Shown here piece by piece: positions 56,601 through 64,000 of a DNA stretch of 64,000 nt; the first letter of the stretch is position 1, and each line of letters opens with the position of its first letter. The notes under the pieces were generated by a model. It had not been told where the DNA came from. It worked only from the letters and a program-made list of their open reading frames with translations, and made no database searches. The translations under genes and the position numbers were made by a program. The DNA is from Annona cherimola (lineage: Eukaryota > Streptophyta > Magnoliopsida > Magnoliales > Annonaceae), in contig CM059971.1 in assembly GCA_030490835.1 (NCBI GenBank), positions 127,752,564 to 127,816,563 on the forward strand, given 5' to 3'.

Positions 56601-59600
56601 TTGTTATTGCCAAACACGCCCTAAATTTAAATGTAAGAAGTGGAATGGATTTCATAGGCCCTAATTCAATTGGAACCCCAAACAAACAGATCTTAAAGAA
56701 AAACTTTTACATATGTAGTTGAATTGACATAGGATGACACGAATGTATAATAGCCAACTGTTAGGGTTTTGGATAAGAGAGGAATTATTCATGGATAATA
56801 GGCTTTGATATTGAGCGTCCTAGGTCTAGCTTAGATGGAAGGATGGACAATCGAGATGGAGTTTTGATAGAGCAGCAGCTGCCAACCAGATGCTTCAGCA
56901 GGAAAAGAATCCTAGCCCGCAGGAGGTGAATGCCAAACCGCAGCAATTGTCAGGATCATCTAGGTAGTTACTTCCCAGGGACTCAATCAGACCAAAGCTG
57001 AGATTTGATCTGTACATAGTAACAGACTAGAAGCGTGGGATCAGGTCAAACAAGTAGCACCAAGGCCCCTGAGATTGTTAGGGAGAGCGGGTTGGGAGGT
57101 TGTAAGAAGGCCAATATTAAACCTTATAAATAGAAAGGATCAAAACTTATTGTGTGTTGTATGTTGTAAACTTTCTATTGGTTGTGAATTCAATAGAGGA
57201 GCATTCCCATCTTGGCAGAACCTCTGTTGAGGCGAGCACCTTAGTAGAGGGCCTTATGTGTTGTTGGAGTCTACAATTCCTGGCAGATTCACTCCAAGTG
57301 GTATTAGAGCTCAGCCCACCATGCTAGCCAGGCGTCAGAGAAGTAAGTGTGTGCTTGCCACGACAGAGGTGGAGGTGGAGGCACTAGTTGTGGATGCTGG
57401 GGACGACAACCATGATTGACGAGTCTTCCACATCAAACAATATTTTTATGTAACGACCTTGTTCATGATCAATAAGTGCTTCTGATTTTCCTGATTTAAA
57501 CTATGGGTGTGTTTGGTTGGAGGTAAAACTTTTGATGAAAAGTTTCTGAAGTAGAAGTTGTCAAATCAATAGAAAGTGATGTGATATAATAGGAGTAATG
57601 ATGAGGAGTAAAGAGAATAAAGTTAAAATAGATATGTTAGTTGTATGGGTAGTTGTGTAGAAATGATTGAAAAGTAGGGTAGTTTGTATAGAAAAATGTG
57701 AAAAAATAATTAAAAAATAGAGTAATTATGGAGAGTGAAAAGTTTTAGATTGAAAAGTTTTAGTTGACACTTTTTTGCCTTAAACAAACACACCCTATAT
57801 GAACTCGTTCACTCTCTATGCAAAGAGCATGATATTTCCAGTTGTGTCTGGTCATTGCTGTGCTTGAGTTTTGTTTTCATTACTTTTTGACTGGGTCCAG
57901 AAGTATTCTGGTAGAAATGATTGATAAAATAGATGCACAACTTAGATATCAGTTGGACCTTGCAGAATAAATTTTCTTTAACACATTTTGCATTAGTGGA
58001 GTCGATGTGAAACTTGGTAAGCGTCCAGTTTTGCAGTGATTAAACATTACTCATATTTCCCTTGACAGAAGGGAGATGGATCCCGAATATGGTTGATGGC
58101 ACTGACATTATTTTTCCTTCTAATTTTTTATACAGCATCTGGTTTTCTAAATGGAATATGTCTTTTTTCACTATGTAGATAATGCCGCTGAGCTCAACAA
58201 TAATGCAACTTGTAACTTGAATTCTCCTGCCATTTTGAGAGTTAAATCAATTCATATCAGTTCTCCAATTTTAGCAGCAAAAAGCCCCTTCTTCTATAAG
58301 GTAAGCAAAATTTCATCATCCTGATGGATTTAATTTGCTATCAAGTTTTAAATGACCTGATTACTTGTAATTTAAAGCTTTTCTCAAATGGAATGCGGGA
58401 ATCTGAGCAGCGACATGTAACTCTACGAGTTAGTGAGTCAGGTAAAATCAACATGAATTTTCATGTTTCCTTTTACCTTTATTTTCTGTCGTCCGTAATT
58501 TAAGCTTGTTTATGAGAAGATTCATATTTAATGTGTAAATTAATATGTTTCATGTAGTTGTGAGCAAGGTACTAGATATTGACAAGCTTACTTATGTGCG
58601 AGAATACTTCTATGAAACCGGGTATCATAGAAGTGATTTTGCGAAGCCCTTTTTATTTTTGAAATGTTGATCCTTTATGGAAAATCCAATTCATTCATTA
58701 TATTTTACACCATTTGTTTAGCTAGGAGACCAAGTTTCATCCTAATCCAATATGTGGATGGTCCACATTTGATCAAAAATAGGTGCATTCATGTGTAAAT
58801 TATGAAAAATGCTTAGATCCATTCACACATGTATTGGAATGTAACAATACTTTATAAGATCATTTATTTACATATTATTGATATTTTAGATGGTTTAGAT
58901 GTTGAAAAAATTACTTTAAAGTTGTATTTTAATATTGAACCATTTTATTACGTTGATTTTACACATTTATAGATGGGACCCATATACAGTGAAATTTAAA
59001 AAATAAAAAGGGTTTTCAGGATACTATAAATGATGCTAAATATAATGGAGGGAGTGGATTTTCTATGAACCATCAAGATTCTAAAAGTGGAGGGGTTTCA
59101 TAGAAGAGGGGTTTTATAGAAGCGTCCCCGATTTATGTGAGACTGACATATTCAGTGGGTTGTTTAATATGGTGTATATAGTTGTTAGCAAGGTATGGTA
59201 ATTGGGTAAAAAATTCTTTCAGATTCGCTATTTTAAAATTGGGTTAGAAAGGGATTTTAACAGGCGAGAAGTCAGTCTTTACTCTTATTTTTAGAAGGCT
59301 AACCTTCCACGCAATCCCAACAATCTGCTTTTAAAAAAAATTAAACTCATGATCAAGAAATACCATCCTCAACATCACTAAGCTGCCTCTATGAGATTAA
59401 TCTTGCCCGGACATCTCTGTGCAGATGAAATCAGCAATCGGCATGGTGCTTATCTTCTTAAGGACATGGTATACTCATGGAGTCTAGATGCCAGATGCTA
59501 GAACTATGTTATCCTGAATCTCATCATGCGTGCTGGAAGAGCACATCCCAAATGAACATTCACAGGACTAATCATATTCATTCTCATCATCTTTGTGCTG

Positions 59601-61049
59601 TGTTTGTTGCTGGAATTCACCAACTTGTGTAGTCATAAAACCATGATACAAGGGCATCACACTATGCCAGCTTGTTCTGTTTTCTGCACACTTTAACCAT
59701 CAAGGATGGTTGTCAAAGTCTCCTCTTATATGGCTGTTTGATGAGACAATTCAGATTGGATGATGAGCTTCCACATTAGACAAGGCCATTGGAGAAAAGC
59801 AGTCGGGATGTCATTGAAAAAAAAAGTGTTACACACATCAAGAAGTAGTCTCCATTAGGGGTGAGGTAAAAAAATGTAAAGACCGAAACTTCGCAGAGTC
59901 TAATATGCTAATACGCAAACTTCGAAGTCCAAAATGCTAATACGCAATGTCAAAGAAGTCTCCTCTTATATGGCTGTTTGATGAGACAATTCAGATTGGA
60001 TGATGAGCTTCCACATTAGACAAGGCCATTGGAGAAAAGCAGTCGGTATGTCATTGAAAAAAAAAGTGTTACACACATCAAGAAGTCTTCTTCTTGTGAT
60101 TCTTTAGGGAAATTTGCATCATAAACCCTTTTAACTTTGTGTATTAGCATTTTAGATTTCGAAGTTTGCGTATTAGCATATTAGACTCTGCGAAGTTTCG
60201 GTCTTTACATTTTTTTACCTCACCCCTAATGGAGTTGGAAAACATTGTTAAACCCATGTGTAATGTCGAAAATACTCTTATATATATATGAAAAGCAAGA
60301 CAACCATGACAAAAAACCAACATTGTCTTCCTGAATGCCATCACCTCCTCAGAATCGTGCGGCTTCACTGCGCAAATGACATTGGTTTTTGATCATGGCT
60401 GTGTGGCTTTTCATATAGATGTAAGAGTATTTTTGACACTACACATGGGTTTAACAAATTTTTTTACGTCATTAGGAGTGAGGATTTAAAATGCAAAGGG
60501 TCCGTTTGGTAATATATAAAACTGGCTACTTTTGGTAAAAATTTTCAACTGGAGCACTGTTTGAAAAAAACCTGTCATTTCAAAACATTGATGTCGGTCT
60601 CCCATGCAATTAATGCACCATTTTTTGACTGAAAAAACAGTTTTTGACTCTGCTATGCAATTACAATCCCATTTTTTGTGGTTGAAAAATTGCCATGAAA
60701 TTTTTGTCTCGGTTATTTAATTAGCGTGACAACTTTTTTTTTGTAGGGCCTGATATGCTAATACGTAAACTTCGGAGTCCAAAATGCTAGCACATAATAT
60801 TAGAGGGTTTATGGTGCAAATTCCCCAATTCTTTATGATACTTTGGGCGTGTTTGGTAGTTTGGAAAAAAATATGGAAAGTTGTTGTGGGGAAAAAGTTT
60901 GGAAAATGTGGGATAGTGGTGTGATAAGAAAGAGTAATGGTTTGGAGTAAATGGTAGTTGTGTAAAAGAATGTGTGGAAATGATTTGAAAGTAGAATAAT
61001 TCTATCGAAAGTTGTGTAGAAATGATAGTTGAGTAGTTGTATGGATAAG

Positions 61050-61086
<37 letters not shown>

Positions 61087-63239
61087 TTTTTTAAAGTATA
61101 CCAAACACACCCTTTATTGAATACATATATATGGGAAAATGCTGAGAAGTTGACCATACAGCGATGTCTTTCACAATTAATCCTATTGGATCCTTTGTTG
61201 ACTTGGGTGAACATTTATTTTTATTTTTATTTTTTTAATGAAGCGGTGAACATTTATTTAATCCGGAGATGCTTTCACATAGAATAACGGACCATCTAAC
61301 AGTCTGAAACATTTCTGATACATAGTGACTGTTTCCGATTTTGAAAGCCACATGCTGTACTTTCAAGAAACCATGTGATGCCAGAGACACTCACCGTACT
61401 AGTATAAGACTATGAGCGTCCCATGAACTACAGAGCTTTCTCTTAGCATCAATGCATGATTCGTTTTTTCTTTTTTTTCCTAGGGTTGAGTTGGTTTGAA
61501 CTTGAACCTTGTCCTGGTTCCTTATGTCAGGTTTAAACTGGGTTTGATTTTCAAACACCAAAGTCAACTTTTTTTTCCCAGGTTGGGTTTGGGTTTACCC
61601 ACCTAAGTTGCACCCCTGAATTGTTTAGCAATATCTTGCAGATATCATGAACATTGATTAAAATCATCAGTTAATTGGATATCTCTCAGATATTGATGCA
61701 TCTTACCTATGCATGCTTCCCTGGTCATCAAGAGACTGTTCTTTTGCTGCTGGAGTTTACCACTTTACCTGTTGTTATTAAATAAACTTCATAAGTCCTG
61801 GATGCGTAGTAGTGTTTTTTTTTTTTTTTTTTTGGGGGTACTGGATGTATAGTCTATGTTATGATATTTTTTCCCATTTTCTATTTTCCACAGAAGAAGT
61901 TGCTGCCATTGAGCTTCTTAATTTTATGTACAGTGAGACATTATCAGCAACTACTGCTCCTGGATTGTTGGATGTGCTTATGGCTGCAGACAAGTTTGAG
62001 GTGGCTTCATGCATGCGATATTGCTGTAGACTTCTGAGGAGTTTGCCCATGACTCCAGAATCTGCATTACTGTATCTAGATCTCCCTTCCAGCGTCCGGA
62101 TGGCTGATGCTGTCCAGCCTTTGACTGATGCTGCCAAGCAATTCCTTGCTACCCATTACAAGGACTTAAGCAAGTAAGAGTCTGTTAAACAAGTTACTCT
62201 CCATTTTCATTGTTCCCATAGATTTCTTTGGCAATGAGTATTCACTGTTTTATTTACTAATCATGTTAAGTGGGGAAGACTCGTACTCTGACCTTAAGAC
62301 TTCCGGTGAGCCTGATCAGTTGCTGATCATTTTTTTCTGAAAAAAAATTGTTTTCAGTAATGATGATATTATATGTTATTTTTTCTGATATTTGATTATT
62401 TGGCAACTCTCCTTAGGCACCAAGATGAAGTCCTGAACCTGCCCCTTGTTGGAATTGAGGTAGTATTGGGCAGCGATGATCTGCAAGTGCCATCTGAAGA
62501 TGCCGTATATGATTTTGTGCTGAAATGGGCTAGGGCTCAGTACACAAAGCCAGAAGAGCGGCGGGAGATCTTGGACACCCGCCTCATACGCCTAGTCCGC
62601 TTCCCGTACATGACTTGCAGGAAGCTTAAGAAAGTTCTCACTTGCAATGAATTTGACAAGGAGCTGGCTGGCAAGGCTGTCCTTGATGCACTCTTTTTTA
62701 AGGCCGAAATGCCACATCGCCAGCGATCTCTTCTATCTGATGATTCTGGCAACAGGCGCTTGGTTGAGCGGGAGCGGGCATACAAGTATCGGCCAGTTAA
62801 GGTTGTGGAGTTCGATCAGCCCTATCAGCAGTGTATTGTCTACCTCAACCTTAAGCGAGAGGAGTGTGCAAACCTCTTTCCATGTGGCCGTCTATACTCT
62901 CAAGCATTCCACCTTGGAGGCCAGGGCTTCTTTCTCTCTGCTCATTGCAACATGGACCAACTAAGCTCATTCCATTGCTTTGGACTCTTCTTGGGGATGC
63001 AGGAGAAGGGATCTGTCAGTTTTGCAGTGGACTATGAGTTTGCTGCAAGGACAAACCCCACTGGTGATTTTCTTAGCAAATACAAGGGGAACTACACATT
63101 TACAGGAGGTAAGGCAGTTGGATACCGTAACCTGTTTGCCATCCCCTGGATGTCATTCATTGCTGAAGACAGCCATTTCTTCATCAATGGCACGCTTCAT
63201 CTCAGGGCAGAGCTCACCATCAGGAAGCAACCGTGCTGA
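53627..63239 (+). CDS. POB1: LRB/POB1 BTB-BACK protein, CUL3 E3 ligase adaptor, 6 exons
   Basis: Exons 53627-53825, 55595-55747, 58179-58300, 58378-58441, 61894-62173 and 62417-63239 join in phase to 546 aa. All introns are GT-AG. Residues 1-66 carry the family N-terminus and a basic nuclear signal at 52-58 (RNRKRRR). An acidic linker spans 67-125. The BTB/POZ domain covers about 133-245 ([53 protein letters not shown]). BACK follows (about 250-350: [33 protein letters not shown]). The C-terminal domain includes [20 protein letters not shown] and [16 protein letters not shown]. This matches Arabidopsis POB1/LRB2 (At3g61600, 561 aa) throughout. LRBs assemble with CUL3 and target phytochrome/PIF light-signalling complexes. 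The start at 53627 matches the second Met of the Arabidopsis protein; see findings. Introns 2 and 4 (2.4 and 3.5 kb) are swollen by transposons. Confidence 0.95.
56349..56621. mobile_element. Tourist-like MITE in LRB intron 2
   Basis: GGGTGTGTTTAGGAAGTGAT on the left and TTATTGCCAAACACGCCC on the right are inverted. Flanks are GAA and TAA, so the duplication is imperfect. The interior matches the 57505 copy: GATAGGGGTAATAATGAGGA, GTAATTGTGTAGAAATAATT. Confidence 0.85.
56759..57450 (+). mobile_element. LTR retrotransposon remnant (one LTR plus PBS) in LRB intron 2
   Basis: A 538-bp LTR-like block starts TGTTAGGGTTTTGG, has a TATA-like TTATAAATAG at 57124 and ends ...CTCCA at 57296. Two bases later comes TGGTATTAGAGC, which matches the plant primer-binding site for initiator tRNA-Met with one change. 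About 25 codons of a possible gag start (ATGCTAGCCAGGCGTCAG) follow, then the element breaks off. No polymerase and no second LTR are in the window. Confidence 0.65.
57505..57795. mobile_element. Tourist-like MITE in LRB intron 2, TAT duplication
   Basis: GGGTGTGTTTGGTTGGAGGT at the left and TTAAACAAACACACCC at the right with TAT on both sides. Good family member, same orientation as the 56349 copy. Confidence 0.88.
58607..59122. mobile_element. MITE-like repeat in LRB intron 4
   Basis: Left end CTTCTATGAAACCGGGTATC, right end (minus strand) CTTCTATAAAACCCCTCTTC followed by CTATGAAACC. These short inverted ends enclose an AT-rich interior (TCATTCATTATATTTTACAC, GGTGCATTCATGTGTAAATT, TAGATGGTTTAGATGTTG). 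Diverged relatives of the interior are at 13980-14230, 26080-26440 and 56100-56320. Confidence 0.6.
59718..60086. repeat. 129-bp direct duplication flanking an inverted MULE arm
   Basis: 59718-59846 and 59958-60086 differ by one base (CAGTCGGGATG versus CAGTCGGTATG). Between them, 59851-59950 is an inverted copy of the left arm of the MULE-like element (60130-60235). The near-identity points to a recent local rearrangement. Confidence 0.9.
60107..60827. mobile_element. MULE-like foldback element in LRB intron 4
   Basis: Terminal inverted repeats GGGAAATTTGCATCATAAAC and (minus strand) TGGGGAATTTGCACCATAAA are flanked by ATTCTTTA on both sides (60099-60106, 60828-60835). The inverted arms extend over 220 bp; the right arm is split by a foreign segment at about 60499-60747 that begins GGTCCGTTTGGTAATATATA. 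The ends are of the type seen in Mutator-like elements; 8 matching bases of a possible 9-bp duplication are seen. No transposase. Confidence 0.75.
60845..61112. mobile_element. Tourist-like MITE in LRB intron 4, TTT duplication
   Basis: GGGCGTGTTTGGTAGTTTGG on the left and GTATACCAAACACACCC on the right with TTT on both sides. The interior is diverged (GTGTGATAAGAAAGAGTAAT, GTTGTGTAAAAGAATGTGTG) and contains a GT microsatellite. Confidence 0.82.
61053..61082 (+). repeat. GT microsatellite
   Basis: About fifteen GT units inside the MITE, followed by a T run. Confidence 0.95.
61490..61617. mobile_element. hAT-like element, right-end fragment
   Basis: GGTTGGGTTTGGGTTTACCC and the end CACCTAAGTTGCACCCCT match the right end of the 32415 and 36035 elements. 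No left end nearby. Confidence 0.6.
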
Positions 63240-64000
63240 CGGACTGACAGCCTGTGACTCCCTTTGCAAGGCATTGGCAATGTAAGCTATGTATTGGATT
63301 ATTCAGTTTCCAACGGACATATTCGGTGCAGGGATAAGAGTTTGAATGTTGTCGGGGAAATTAGCATTGTGAAAGGAAAGGTAAATTTGCAAGTTTCTTT
63401 ATCGCTTTTTTTTGTACAGGAGGTAGCAGGCACTAAACTAGTCGTTCTTGTGTAAATATTGTTAATTGGAAATGATAGATGATTGCCTTTGTACGTTCTC
63501 TAGTCATCTATTTCTAGCCTTACATAAAGATTTTGGAGAGACGGACTCAGTTTTAGAGATGTACCTGGAGACTGATATCGTTCTCAAAACAGATCGGGAA
63601 TTGATCGATTATTGCGGAAGAGGTTTTATATTAAAGTTGAAATGACCTGCCTCATGCAAAGCATGGTGGCAATGGCAATTTAGTTTGGACAAAGTCATTA
63701 GCATCTCCATGAGATATTTTCCTACGTTGGCAATTTTATTTTGGCGTTACAGTACGCCCTTTGGTTTGAAGCTTTTAGGGGGCACTAGTAACAACGGGCC
63801 ATGACCGAAATGCTTGACCCACCGCAAGAGTTGAGGCCGCCCAGTCTTACTTATCTTATTTCATCTTTCTCATAGACTCGAATTAGGCGCCCGCTGAAGA
63901 TGGAGGTTTTGCAATGGTCTGTTTTTTCGGAACGGGCCACCACCCTTTTCTGAGCGCTTGGTGGTAAGTGGTAACGCATGCCCAGGCAAATAATTCATAC
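63240..64000. other. LRB 3' UTR and downstream spacer
   Basis: Roughly 63240-63550 is probable 3' UTR. Nothing recognisable follows to the window end. Confidence 0.4.

Overview
The window is nuclear DNA from a flowering plant. It is AT-rich and repeat-dense. It carries intron-containing genes with GT-AG splice sites, land-plant-specific gene families (HAWAIIAN SKIRT F-box, LRB/POB1 BTB-BACK, an ICA-like Golgi methyltransferase), a MIR319 precursor, and tRNA-derived SINEs plus several MITE families. Codon use is not GC-rich as in grasses. I cannot name the species.

Genes, left to right. (1) An intronless HWS-type F-box gene at 2514-3731 (+), with a long leader that probably holds a 5' UTR intron. 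(2) An intronless type-II membrane methyltransferase of the At1g29790/ICA family at 8163-9611 (+). (3) A three-exon glyoxalase-fold protein of 115 aa at 17692-19675 (+). (4) A MIR319 gene on the minus strand at about 30838-31020, with mature miRNA, star and the loop-proximal duplex all readable. (5) A six-exon LRB/POB1 BTB-BACK gene at 53627-63239 (+); the spliced frame is open for 546 aa and its introns are full of transposons. HWS and POB1 are immediate neighbours in Arabidopsis (At3g61590/At3g61600), so the window looks like a transposon-expanded version of an ancestral linkage.

The rest is mostly non-autonomous mobile DNA, which falls into families by internal comparison: (a) a tRNA-derived SINE family with four copies, three with exact or near-exact 16-bp target duplications; (b) a Tourist/Harbinger-like MITE of about 270 bp with GGGTGTGTTTGG ends and 3-bp duplications, a dozen copies; (c) hAT-like elements with TAGGGGTGCAAC ends and exact 8-bp duplications; (d) a foldback family whose inner stem is shared by at least nine copies while the outer ends differ and often form small hairpins; (e) larger inverted-repeat elements, some nested in or hosting other elements; (f) one MULE-like element and one LTR/PBS remnant inside LRB introns. 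A diverged tandem segmental duplication at 43.8-45.85 kb has two insertions in one copy only, which serves as an internal empty-site control.

Functionally, HWS (SCF F-box), LRB (CUL3 adaptor) and MIR319 (TCP repression) are regulators of development, light signalling and small-RNA pathways. The methyltransferase is a cell-wall/Golgi-type enzyme. The glyoxalase-like protein has no assigned substrate. Nothing suggests an operon-like relation between them.
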